Assembly: GCA_937930265.1 (NCBI GenBank)
Contig: CALGLI010000391.1
Coordinates: 1-15,001 of the forward strand
DNA length: 15,001 nucleotides
Direction: 5' to 3'
Source of the DNA: an uncultured Veillonella sp.
GTDB taxonomy: Bacteria; Bacillota; Negativicutes; Veillonellales; Veillonellaceae
Below are positions 7,002-14,117 of this stretch, piece after piece; the stretch's first letter is position 1, and each line of letters opens with the position of its first letter. The notes under the pieces were generated by a model. The model had not been told where the DNA came from and searched no databases. It worked only from the letters and a program-made list of their open reading frames with translations. The translations under genes were made by a program, and so were the position numbers.

Positions 7002-7045
7002 AAAGACCGCCGTTAGAGGTTTCATCTAACGGTGGTTTTTTATTT
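7002..7045 (+). terminator. intrinsic terminator / 5' hairpin between two genes
   Basis: An 11-bp stem (7007-7017 with 7025-7035, one G-U pair), extended by A-T pairs, has a 7-nt loop and is followed by a T run at 7036-7041. It fits a terminator of the flavin-binding protein gene. Because a promoter lies just before it, it would also be the first structure in any transcript made from that promoter. Confidence 0.75.
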
Positions 7046-7064
7046 TAGAAATGGGGAATTACTA

Positions 7065-7691
7065 ATGAATATACAACGAATCTTATTGAGTGCACTATTA
7101 GGAGCCACGCTGGTAGTGACGACCGCTTGTGGTACTGACGCTGCTGAGCAAGCAAAGTCAGAAGTGACAAAGAATGTAAAAGTAGAAACAAAAATGCCTA
7201 GCTTTGACGCGACGCCAATTGCTGATGAATATGCTACGATTCATACGAATAAAGGTGATATCAAAGTCCGTCTCTATGGTAGTAAGGCACCTATTACTGT
7301 GAAAAACTTTAAAAGTTTAATTGAGCAAGGATATTACAATAATCTAACCTTTCACCGTGTTATCGATGGATTCATGATCCAAGGTGGAGATAATAAAAAA
7401 GGTGGTCCGGGGTATACAATTCCTGATGAAGTGAGCAATGATTTACACTTTAATAAAATGGGTATCTTGGCGATGGCCAATGCGGGCCCAAATACAGGAA
7501 ATGCACAGTTCTTTATTACTGTGGCACCAACGCCTTGGTTAGATAACAAACACACTATCTTCGGAGTGGTTGTACAGGGGATGGATGTGGTAGAAGCGAT
7601 CAGTCGTGTGCCACGAGATAAGCGAGATGCACCGAAAGAACCAGTGGTGATTCAGTCTGTTGACTTAGCACCAATTCCAGCTGGTGAATAA
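7065..7691 (+). CDS. cyclophilin-type peptidyl-prolyl isomerase lipoprotein
   Basis: This 208-aa enzyme interconverts cis and trans proline peptide bonds, here probably outside the cytoplasm. Residues 1-22 form a lipoprotein signal: a basic start, a hydrophobic stretch and a T-T-A-C lipobox with the lipid-bearing Cys at 22. A charged linker leads to a full cyclophilin domain (about 55-203). The active-site strand is F-H-R-V-I-x-G-F-M-I-Q-G-G-D (96-109, catalytic Arg98). Other conserved parts are A-Q-F-F-I-T (147-152) and P-W-L-D-N-K-H-T-I-F-G (157-167). Upstream in-frame GTG at 7032 lies inside the terminator hairpin, so ATG 7065 with GGGGA just before it is chosen. The next gene starts 1 nt after the stop. 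Confidence 0.88.
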   Translation: MNIQRILLSALLGATLVVTTACGTDAAEQAKSEVTKNVKVETKMPSFDATPIADEYATIHTNKGDIKVRLYGSKAPITVKNFKSLIEQGYYNNLTFHRVIDGFMIQGGDNKKGGPGYTIPDEVSNDLHFNKMGILAMANAGPNTGNAQFFITVAPTPWLDNKHTIFGVVVQGMDVVEAISRVPRDKRDAPKEPVVIQSVDLAPIPAGE

Positions 7692-7692
7692 G

Positions 7693-7965
7693 ATGGAAGA
7701 AAAGTTTTATACCTATATGGTGCGTTGTGCAGATGGATCTCTTTATACGGGATGGACTACGGACTTAGAGAAACGTATACGAGCTCATAATGGTGAAATT
7801 AAAGGGGGCGCCAAGTATACACGAAGTCGAAGACCAGTTACTTTGGTATGGAGCACAGCTTTTAGTAGAAAGCAAGACGCTCAATCCATGGAACAGCAAG
7901 TAAAGCGTATGGAACGGTCCCAAAAAGATGCGCTCATTGCGGCAAGTTGTGATATAATGAAATGA
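7693..7965 (+). CDS. small GIY-YIG nuclease-like protein (YhbQ/UPF0213 family)
   Basis: This is a 90-aa protein consisting of little more than one GIY-YIG domain. The two half-motifs appear as Y-M-V (8-10) and L-Y-T-G (17-20), followed by the conserved Arg in L-E-K-R-I-R (28), A-H-N, and K-Y-T-R-S-R-R-P (41-48). A glutamate in M-E-Q-Q-V-K (67) is a likely metal ligand. Stand-alone proteins of this type are widespread; their cell role is not well established, with DNA repair suggested for some relatives. ATG 7693 is chosen, 1 nt after the cyclophilin stop with GGTGA (7683-7687) as ribosome binding site; GTG 7684 would overlap the previous gene. It is co-transcribed with the cyclophilin gene. 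Confidence 0.82.
   Translation: MEEKFYTYMVRCADGSLYTGWTTDLEKRIRAHNGEIKGGAKYTRSRRPVTLVWSTAFSRKQDAQSMEQQVKRMERSQKDALIAASCDIMK
7950..7958 (+). promoter_or_regulatory. extended -10 promoter for DUF1934-argS-pyrG
   Basis: T-G-A-TATAAT at 7950-7958 is a perfect extended -10 element inside the last codons of the GIY-YIG gene. No good -35 box is seen at the matching distance. Transcription would start near 7965, about 37 nt before the DUF1934 start. Confidence 0.55.
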
Positions 7966-8001
7966 TACAGATAGTGTGTAAATACGAGAGGAGGAATGCT
8001 A

Positions 8002-8460
8002 ATGAAACGAGTCATTGTGTCCGTGAAAAGTACGCAGCGTGATGCGGATGGAGAAGATACGGTGGTGGAATTAGTATCCTCTGGTAAGTATTATGAAACA
8101 GCCTTGGCGAAACATATCATTTATGATGAAAGTGAAGTCACTGGTTTGGGGAATACGAAAACAACCATTAAAGCCTATAAGGATTCGGTGGTACTCCTAA
8201 GAACTGGTGAATTTTCTATGCGCCATGAGTATCAACTGGGAAAGACTAATATTGCAAGTTTGGAAACCCCATATGGGGCGCTAGAACTAGCTATGCTAAC
8301 CCATGAATTAGACATAGATTTGAAAGATGGCAAGGGCCATATTTGTTTAGGATATGATATCTCTGTTGGTGGTGAATGGCAATTTTACAACCAACTGTAT
8401 GTAGAGATTCGGGAGGATGTACATTATGGACATGAAAGAAGTTTTGAAAGCAGCCATTAA
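8002..8460 (+). CDS. DUF1934 domain protein (YwiB-like)
   Basis: This is a 152-aa protein that fits the DUF1934 family over its whole length. Matching features are V-S-S-G-K-Y-Y-E, Y-D-E-S-E-V-T-G-L near residues 41-49, L-R-T-G-E-F-S-M-R and L-E-T-P-Y-G-A-L-E-L-A near 87-97. The family is predicted to be a small beta-barrel of calycin type; its biochemical role is unknown. It lies directly before argS, as ywiB does in Bacillus, so the linkage is conserved across Firmicutes. ATG 8002 is preferred to ATG 7996 because GGAGG (7990-7994) is 7 nt from 8002 but only 1 nt from 7996. The last 35 nt overlap the start of argS in another frame. Confidence 0.82.
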   Translation: MKRVIVSVKSTQRDADGEDTVVELVSSGKYYETALAKHIIYDESEVTGLGNTKTTIKAYKDSVVLLRTGEFSMRHEYQLGKTNIASLETPYGALELAMLTHELDIDLKDGKGHICLGYDISVGGEWQFYNQLYVEIREDVHYGHERSFESSH

Positions 8461-10090
8461 GGATGCTTTGCAGATAGCTCTGGAACAAGGAGAGTTACCA
8501 GAAGGTACCTATCCAGAGGCACATTTGGAAGTGCCACCGCAGAAAGAGTTTGGTGATTTTTCCACCAATATTGCTATGCAATCTGCAAGAGTGGCGAAAT
8601 CTAATCCAAGGGCCATTGCGGAAACGATCATTTCCCATATGAACTGTGATTGGTTGGAACGAGCAGAGGTAGCAGGTGCTGGGTTTATTAATTTCTTCTT
8701 AGCATCAAACGTGATTTACGATACTTTAAAACATATATTAACAACAGGGGACACATATGGTAGTGCACCACTTCGTGAAGAAGATACTGTGCAAATTGAG
8801 TATGTCAGTGCGAACCCAACTGGTTTGTTACATGTAGGTCATGGTCGTGGTGCTGCCTATGGTAGTGCCTTGGTAAATTTAATGCGTGCAGCAGGATATA
8901 ATGTATTTGCTGAATATTACATTAATGATGCAGGTAAACAAATCGATAATTTAGCGGCTTCTGTGAATGCTCGGTATTTAGAATTATTAGATATGAAACA
9001 TGAGTTTCCTGAGTCTGGCTATCGTGGTCAAGATGTCATTGATACAGCGCAGGAATTGATTAACTGGAGAGGCGATTTCTTTGCAGTACTTCCAGAAGAA
9101 GAGCGTGTTCCATTCTTTAAAGAATTTGCGTTAACAGAAAAATTAAATGGGTTACGTAAAACATTGCGTAATTTCCGTGTTGGGTTTGACCGTTGGTTCA
9201 GTGAACGTAGTTTGCATAAAAGTGGTGAGATTCGCACATTAGTGGATCAGCTATTAGAATCTGGCGGAATGTATGAAAAAGATGGCGCTTACTGGTTGGC
9301 ATCTATGCAATATGGGGATGACAAAGACCGTGTAGTTATCCGTGAGAATGGAGAACCAACATACTTAGCCGCAGATATTGCATACCATAAAGATAAATAC
9401 GAACGTGGCTACAAACAATTAATTAACATTTGGGGTGCTGACCATCATGGGTATATTGCCCGTGTGAAAGCAGCTATGGAAGCGCTTGGTTTCAATCCAG
9501 ATAAATTAGAAGTGCTCTTATTACAAATGGTATTCTTATACCGTGATGGGGAACTTGTAAAAATGTCCAAACGTACTGGTGAAACCATAACTTTGGATGA
9601 ATTAATCGAAGACGTAGGGGTAGATGCAGCAAGATACTTCTTCTTGATGCGTTCCTTAGATAGCCAATTAGACTTCGACATCAACTTGGCATCCTCTAAA
9701 TCTAACGATAATCCAGTGTACTACATCCAATATGCCCATGCGCGTATTCACAGTATTTTTGGACAAGTCAAAGAAGCGGATATTGTTTATGGTGACTGGG
9801 CGAATACATCTTTCACAGCGTTGCAAAGTGAACAAGAAGTGGAATTGATTAAAAAATTAGCAGCCTATCCAGAAGAAATTCAACTATCTGCTAATAATAA
9901 AGCGCCACATCGTATTGCTAAATACTTGTACGATGTAGCCAGTCTATTCCATTCCTTCTATAAACAAGGTCGTATCATGGGCGTTGAGCCAGAATTGCAA
10001 CAAGCTCGCTTAGGCTTGATTACGGCAACAGCACATGTATTGCAACATGGTCTAGGTATCTTAGGTATTTCCGCTCCTGAAAAAATGTAA
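8426..10090 (+). CDS. argS: arginyl-tRNA synthetase
   Basis: This class I synthetase joins arginine to tRNA-Arg using ATP in the cytosol. It is 554 aa, the usual length. The N-terminal tRNA D-loop recognition domain is followed by the catalytic core. The HIGH motif reads H-V-G-H (136-139) within S-A-N-P-T-G-L-L-H-V-G-H-G-R-G. A true K-M-S-K-R motif is at 379-383; many bacterial ArgS proteins have lost it, so this is worth noting. The C-terminal anticodon-binding helical domain ends in P-E-K-M, where family members normally end in a conserved P-E-x-M. In-frame ATGs lie at 8417, 8426 and 8432; 8426 fits best, 9 nt after GGGAGG (8411-8416). The start overlaps the DUF1934 gene by 35 nt. Confidence 0.97.
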   Translation: MDMKEVLKAAIKDALQIALEQGELPEGTYPEAHLEVPPQKEFGDFSTNIAMQSARVAKSNPRAIAETIISHMNCDWLERAEVAGAGFINFFLASNVIYDTLKHILTTGDTYGSAPLREEDTVQIEYVSANPTGLLHVGHGRGAAYGSALVNLMRAAGYNVFAEYYINDAGKQIDNLAASVNARYLELLDMKHEFPESGYRGQDVIDTAQELINWRGDFFAVLPEEERVPFFKEFALTEKLNGLRKTLRNFRVGFDRWFSERSLHKSGEIRTLVDQLLESGGMYEKDGAYWLASMQYGDDKDRVVIRENGEPTYLAADIAYHKDKYERGYKQLINIWGADHHGYIARVKAAMEALGFNPDKLEVLLLQMVFLYRDGELVKMSKRTGETITLDELIEDVGVDAARYFFLMRSLDSQLDFDINLASSKSNDNPVYYIQYAHARIHSIFGQVKEADIVYGDWANTSFTALQSEQEVELIKKLAAYPEEIQLSANNKAPHRIAKYLYDVASLFHSFYKQGRIMGVEPELQQARLGLITATAHVLQHGLGILGISAPEKM

Positions 10091-10120
10091 TCAGAAGCAT
10101 ATAATTATTAGGGAGGCATC

Positions 10121-11731
10121 ATGTCAACAAAGTATATTTTCGTAACAGGTGGCGTCGTATCATCATTAGGTAAAGGCATTACTGCAGCATCCTTGGGACG
10201 TTTGTTGAAAAATCGTGGATATAAGGTGACAATTCAAAAATTTGACCCATATATCAACATTGACCCAGGTACAATGAGTCCCTATCAACATGGTGAAGTG
10301 TTCGTGACTGATGACGGTGCAGAAACTGACCTAGATTTAGGTCACTATGAACGTTTCATTGACATTAACTTAGGTAAAACATCCAATATTACTGCTGGTA
10401 AAGTGTATTGGTCTGTAATCAATAAAGAACGTAAAGGTGAATACCTTGGCTCTACTGTGCAAGTTATCCCTCACATTACGAATGAAATTAAAAATGCTGT
10501 GTTCCGTGTAGGTAAAGAAGATAATGCAGATGTGGTGATTACAGAAATCGGCGGTACTGTAGGTGATATTGAAAGCTTGCCATTCCTAGAAGCGATTCGC
10601 CAAGTAAAAAAAGAAGTCAACCGTGATGATGTGTTATATATCCACGTTACATTGGTACCATACATCAGCGCAGCTGGCGAGTTGAAAACAAAACCAACAC
10701 AACACAGTGTAAAAGAACTTCGTGGCATTGGTATTCAACCAGATATTATCGTATGCCGTACTGAAAAAGAAATTTCCCGTGACATGAAAGATAAATTGGC
10801 TTTATTTTGTGACGTGGATCCAGATGCTATCGTGGAAAACCGCACTTGCAGCACCATCTATGAAGTGCCATTGATGATGCAAGAGGAAGGATTAGACAGC
10901 ATTGTTGTGCGCAAATTGAACCTTGAAGACCGTCCTGCAGATATGACAGAATGGAAAGAAATGGTTCATAAAATCTTACATCCTAAACAGGAAATTACTA
11001 TCGCTCTTGTTGGTAAATACGTAGCATTACATGATGCGTACATTTCTGTAGCCGAGGCATTGGGTCATGCAGGTATCGTAGAAGACACAAAAGTAAATAT
11101 CAAATGGGTTGACTCTGAAGCGGTTGAAGCAGAAGGCACGGACTTAGCGGAAGTATATAAAGATGTGGACGGTATCTTGGTACCAGGCGGTTTCGGTAAC
11201 CGTGGTGTAGAAGGTAAAATTTCTACGATCCAATATGCTCGTGAGCACAAAGTGCCGTTCCTTGGTATTTGCTTAGGTATGCAAACCTCTGTGATGGAAT
11301 TTGCTCGTTCTGTATTGGATATGAATGGCGCTACTTCTACAGAATTTGATGAAAGCTGTGAGTTCCCTGTCATCGACTTAATGGATGACCAAGTAGATGT
11401 AGATGAAAAAGGCGGTACAATGCGTCTTGGCGTATACCCATGTAAAACAGTGCCTGGTACAAAAGTACATGAAGCATACGGTGAAGACTTGATTTACGAA
11501 CGCCATCGTCATCGTTGGGAATTCAACAATGCATACCGTCAACAATTGACAGATGCAGGCTTGATTATCTCTGGTACATCCCCTGACAATCGTCTAGTAG
11601 AATGCGTTGAAGTAGCAGATCATCCTTGGTTCGTAGGCGTACAATTCCACCCAGAATTGAAATCTCGTCCAAACAATGCACATCCATTGTTCAAAGGATT
11701 TGTGAAAGCAGCCATTGACAATAAAAAATAA
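10121..11731 (+). CDS. pyrG: CTP synthase
   Basis: This enzyme makes CTP from UTP, ATP and glutamine-derived ammonia. It is 536 aa, standard length. The N-terminal synthetase domain opens with T-G-G-V-V-S-S-L-G-K-G (the ATP-binding loop) and includes F-D-P-Y-I-N-I-D-P-G-T-M and T-E-I-G-G-T-V-G-D-I-E-S. The C-terminal glutaminase domain has the nucleophile Cys384 in G-I-C-L-G-M-Q and the His510/Glu512 pair in H-P-E-L, so the triad is complete. GGGAGG at 10111-10116 precedes the ATG by 4 nt. It lies 30 nt after argS with no promoter or terminator between, so it is probably co-transcribed. I see no pyrG-specific attenuator of the Bacillus type, which sits at the promoter start. Confidence 0.98.
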   Translation: MSTKYIFVTGGVVSSLGKGITAASLGRLLKNRGYKVTIQKFDPYINIDPGTMSPYQHGEVFVTDDGAETDLDLGHYERFIDINLGKTSNITAGKVYWSVINKERKGEYLGSTVQVIPHITNEIKNAVFRVGKEDNADVVITEIGGTVGDIESLPFLEAIRQVKKEVNRDDVLYIHVTLVPYISAAGELKTKPTQHSVKELRGIGIQPDIIVCRTEKEISRDMKDKLALFCDVDPDAIVENRTCSTIYEVPLMMQEEGLDSIVVRKLNLEDRPADMTEWKEMVHKILHPKQEITIALVGKYVALHDAYISVAEALGHAGIVEDTKVNIKWVDSEAVEAEGTDLAEVYKDVDGILVPGGFGNRGVEGKISTIQYAREHKVPFLGICLGMQTSVMEFARSVLDMNGATSTEFDESCEFPVIDLMDDQVDVDEKGGTMRLGVYPCKTVPGTKVHEAYGEDLIYERHRHRWEFNNAYRQQLTDAGLIISGTSPDNRLVECVEVADHPWFVGVQFHPELKSRPNNAHPLFKGFVKAAIDNKK

Positions 11732-11754
11732 GATATAGTGAGTATGTAACATAG

Positions 11755-11799
11755 AAAGGACTGCAACATAATACAATAGATTCTTGTTGCAGTCCTTTT
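11755..11799 (+). terminator. intrinsic terminator after pyrG
   Basis: A perfect 13-bp stem (11755-11767 with 11786-11798, AAAGGACTGCAAC arm) has an 18-nt loop and ends in a short T run. Its A-rich left arm and T-rich right arm suit termination from either side. Confidence 0.88.
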
Positions 11800-11861
11800 G
11801 TGCTATTTAACAGATTTATTCGTATTGTGTATACATGCAAATAAAAAAACACATTAGTCTA

Positions 11862-11890
11862 TTGACAAGCGACTGGAAATGTTATAGAAT
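11862..11890 (+). promoter_or_regulatory. promoter of the leucine operon leader
   Basis: A perfect TTGACA (11862-11867) is followed after exactly 17 bp by TAGAAT (11885-11890), 5 of 6 matches. Transcription would start near 11897, about 15 nt before stem I of the T-box. This is the only strong promoter seen before leuA. Confidence 0.8.
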
Positions 11891-11911
11891 AGTCTTCAGT
11901 TATATAAAGTA

Positions 11912-12137
11912 AATGCGATGAACAGGTATAAAGATATAGTTAGTTGCTTTCAGAGAGCTGCTGGTTGGTGCGAAGTAGTAGAACGGTTATATTGAAACTC
12001 CCCTGTGAGCAGCGATGGTGAAACTAAGTAGTCATCGACGGTAGTTCCGTTATAACTGTGAGAACCAACTAGGGTGGGACCGTGTTATTGAAATGATAAT
12101 GCCCCTTGATGTGCATGGCACATTGAGGGGCTTTTTT
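11912..12137 (+). promoter_or_regulatory. T-box riboswitch, leucine type (specifier CTC)
   Basis: The leader senses uncharged tRNA. The T-box sequence AGGGTGGGACCGTG is at 12071-12084. Stem I has its base pairing ACAGG (11922-11926) with CCTGT (12002-12006), the AGAGAGCTG and GGTTGGTG elements (11953-11970), and GAGC at 12007-12010. Stem II is CGATG/CATCG (12013-12017, 12033-12037) and stem III is ACGG/CCGT (12038-12041, 12047-12050). The codon CTC at 11998-12000 lies in the specifier position, 6 nt before GAGC, and fits leucine and the downstream leuA. CCCT at 12103-12106 can pair with AGGG of the T-box to make the antiterminator. Odd point: the base after UGG is G, while tRNA-Leu usually has A at its discriminator position, which would call for U. 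Confidence 0.93.
12101..12137 (+). terminator. T-box-controlled intrinsic terminator
   Basis: A fully paired 14-bp stem (12101-12114 with 12118-12131, two G-U pairs) with a 3-nt loop is followed by six T. Its left arm shares CCCCT with the antiterminator, so uncharged tRNA binding should prevent it from forming. Confidence 0.92.
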
Positions 12138-12163
12138 GTATCATAGGTTAATCAGTGAAGTTC

Positions 12164-12347
12164 TTACATTTTACGATGAGATCTGTATAAGGTATACAGT
12201 ACAAGTAGACTCTATTAGAATGTTCTGATAGTTGTAAGCATAGCTTACTAGCAGTAGAATATGCGGTTGGTTGTGAACGAACCGCTACAAAAGATAGAGA
12301 AAAATCTGTGATGTAGTACTACTAGAACTATAGTATGTAAAATGTAA
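12164..12347 (+). ncRNA. unidentified structured leader element between T-box and leuA
   Basis: TTACATTTTAC (12164-12174) is perfectly complementary to GTAAAATGTAA (12337-12347), an 11-bp helix that closes a ~184-nt domain. Inside lie hairpin CTGTATA/TATACAG (12183-12199, 3-nt loop), helix CTCTAT/ATAGAG (12210-12215, 12294-12299), hairpin GTAAGC/GCTTAC (12234-12248, 3-nt loop), and a hairpin at 12263-12285 with nine pairs around one G-G mismatch. This multibranch layout followed by a terminator at 12378 resembles a riboswitch, but no conserved motif of a class I know is visible and there is no second T-box sequence. It could instead be an independent small RNA: TTACAT (12164) and TATAAG (12186) form a weak promoter with 16-bp spacing. 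Function unknown. Confidence 0.45.
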
Positions 12348-12377
12348 AAACCTCTATGAAACCAATACGCTACATAT

Positions 12378-12418
12378 AACGCCCCTAGGGATGCATTGTC
12401 ATCTCTGGGGGCGTTTTT
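12378..12418 (+). terminator. second intrinsic terminator in the leuA leader
   Basis: A 16-bp stem (12378-12393 with 12400-12415, two G-U pairs) of high G+C content has a 6-nt loop and runs into T at 12414-12418. It lies 240 nt after the T-box terminator, so transcripts from the only strong promoter must pass both to reach leuA. I see no obvious antiterminator partner. Confidence 0.85.
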
Positions 12419-12561
12419 CTATTCTTTGAAAGTTACTTTCACAGGGCATAGGAATACAACCACCGCAAGAAGGATCTTCGTAAAGGTGAGATATGGTCGC
12501 GACATATCCAGTTTTGTAGAGATACTTCATGATAATGAAACTAAAACATACGATAGATAGA
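12419..12561. repeat. four short inverted repeats before leuA
   Basis: The stretch holds TGAAAG/CTTTCA (12427-12441), GAAG/CTTC (12469-12479), GATAT-G-GTCG/CGAC-ATATC (12490-12508, a nearly perfect palindrome) and TTCAT/ATGAA (12526-12539). No gene is present. A weak promoter candidate is TTGAAA (12426) with TAGGAA (12449), 17 bp apart. The palindrome at 12490 could be an operator, but no regulator is recognised. Confidence 0.35.
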
Positions 12562-12574
12562 AAGAGGAATTATG

Positions 12575-14113
12575 ATGGACAACAGAATTTATTTTTTTGA
12601 TACTACATTACGCGATGGGGAACAAACACCAGGAGTATCCCTTCAAACACCAGAAAAAGTAGAAATTGCACAATCCCTTGTGCGCCTTGGATTAGATGTT
12701 ATCGAAGCGGGGTTCCCAGCTGCATCGGAAGGTGACTTTGAAGCAGTAGCTACCATCGCTAGAGAAGTGCGTGGATGCACGATCGCAGCGCTTGCTCGAT
12801 CCAATGAGAATGATGTGACGAAAGCAGCAGAAGCACTAGCAGGTGCAGAACGCAGCCGCCTTCATGTGTTTATCGCTACTAGCGATATTCATCTAGAATA
12901 CAAATTAAAGAAAACTCGTGAAGAAGTGTTAGACATTGTGAAACACATCCTTGAGTTTGCCAAAGGTAAATTTGATGAAATCGAGTTCTCCGCAGAAGAT
13001 GCATCTCGTACAGATCTAGATTATCTATGCCGTGTCTTTGAAGTGGCTATCGAAGGTGGAGCTTCTATTTTGAATGTGCCAGATACAGTTGGTTATATGA
13101 CACCAGAAGAATTTGGCAATCGTATTCGCTACATTAAAGAACATACGAAAGGAATTGACAAAGCTATCATCAGCGTGCATTGTCACAATGACTTAGGCCT
13201 TGCGAATGCGAACACATTGGCAGCTATTGAAGCTGGGGCTCGTCAAGTGGAATGTACTATGAATGGTTTAGGCGAACGAGCTGGTAATGTGGCGATTGAA
13301 GAAGTCGTGATGACTATCAAAACTCGTCATGACCACTATCCATTCGATGTTCATATCGACACACCTTTGTTTACACGTACTAGCAAATTGGTGAGCAAAC
13401 TTTGCGGCGTGGCTGTATCTCCTAATAAAGCTATCGTCGGAGCTAATGCCTTCGCGCATGAGTCTGGCATTCATCAACATGGTATGTTGAACAACCCAAC
13501 TACCTATGAAATTATGACACCGGCTAGTGTAGGGGCAGAAAAAACGTCCATCGTATTGGGTAAACATTCTGGACGTCATGCCTTTGAAGATCATCTAGTA
13601 AATCTAGGATTTCAATTAGAAGAAGAACGAGTGAATGAGTTGTTCGTTCAATTCAAAGCTTTAGCAGATAAGAAAAAACAAGTCTACGATGAAGATATCT
13701 ACGCTTTGGTGATGGATACTATGCATCACGAGCAGGCATTCCACGTGGTACAACACGATTACCATTCTGATCAAAACGGGTACGTTCTTGCTAGTATTCG
13801 TGTATTAACTCCGAATGGAGAACGTATGGATGCTGCTGTCGGTGATGGCCCAGTAGATGCTTCTTTCAGAGCTATCGAACGATTAGTGAACACACCATTT
13901 GTATTGGAAGATTTCCAAATCCGTTCCGTAACAGTGGGTAAGGATGCCCTCGGCGAGGCGGTTGTAAAAGTTAATTATAATGGCCGCAGATTCCAAGGCC
14001 GTGGTATTAGCACAGATATTGTAAAATCTAGTGTAAACGCTTATATTAATGCAGTAAACGCTATTTATTTAGCAAAAGAATTAGAACAAGAGTTTGGAAA
14101 CCAGGAGGGTTAA
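12575..14113 (+). CDS. leuA: 2-isopropylmalate synthase
   Basis: This enzyme performs the first committed step of leucine synthesis, condensing acetyl-CoA with 2-oxoisovalerate. It is 512 aa, the long bacterial form. The catalytic TIM barrel opens with F-D-T-T-L-R-D-G-E-Q-T-P-G-V. Metal ligands H202 and H204 are in V-H-C-H-N-D-L-G, and N-G-L-G-E-R-A-G-N is the usual LeuA motif. After a linker, the C-terminal 110-120 residues match the LeuA dimer domain that binds leucine for feedback inhibition (R-A-I-E-R-L and G-R-G-I-S-T-D-I). Two ATGs stand in tandem at 12572 and 12575; AGAGGA ending at 12568 fits 12575 better. It is controlled by the T-box leader and followed 4 nt later by leuC. Confidence 0.96.
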   Translation: MDNRIYFFDTTLRDGEQTPGVSLQTPEKVEIAQSLVRLGLDVIEAGFPAASEGDFEAVATIAREVRGCTIAALARSNENDVTKAAEALAGAERSRLHVFIATSDIHLEYKLKKTREEVLDIVKHILEFAKGKFDEIEFSAEDASRTDLDYLCRVFEVAIEGGASILNVPDTVGYMTPEEFGNRIRYIKEHTKGIDKAIISVHCHNDLGLANANTLAAIEAGARQVECTMNGLGERAGNVAIEEVVMTIKTRHDHYPFDVHIDTPLFTRTSKLVSKLCGVAVSPNKAIVGANAFAHESGIHQHGMLNNPTTYEIMTPASVGAEKTSIVLGKHSGRHAFEDHLVNLGFQLEEERVNELFVQFKALADKKKQVYDEDIYALVMDTMHHEQAFHVVQHDYHSDQNGYVLASIRVLTPNGERMDAAVGDGPVDASFRAIERLVNTPFVLEDFQIRSVTVGKDALGEAVVKVNYNGRRFQGRGISTDIVKSSVNAYINAVNAIYLAKELEQEFGNQEG

Positions 14114-14117
14114 TGTC

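Noticed and set aside
12261..12311. 16-codon frame with three leucines (M-R-L-V-V-N-E-P-L…) as a leucine leader peptide
   Set aside because: No ribosome binding site, no run of leucine codons, and its first part coincides with the hairpin at 12263-12285; T-box control already explains leucine sensing.
12164..12347. 6S RNA, because of the ~184-nt length and closing helix
   Set aside because: I could not find the long rod-like helix with a central bubble; the interior folds into separate hairpins instead, and the location within a leucine leader is atypical.
12138..12418. ppGpp/PRPP (ykkC-type) riboswitch, often found in tandem with T-boxes at branched-chain amino-acid genes
   Set aside because: I could not find the conserved ykkC-type motifs in this stretch; without them the class cannot be claimed.
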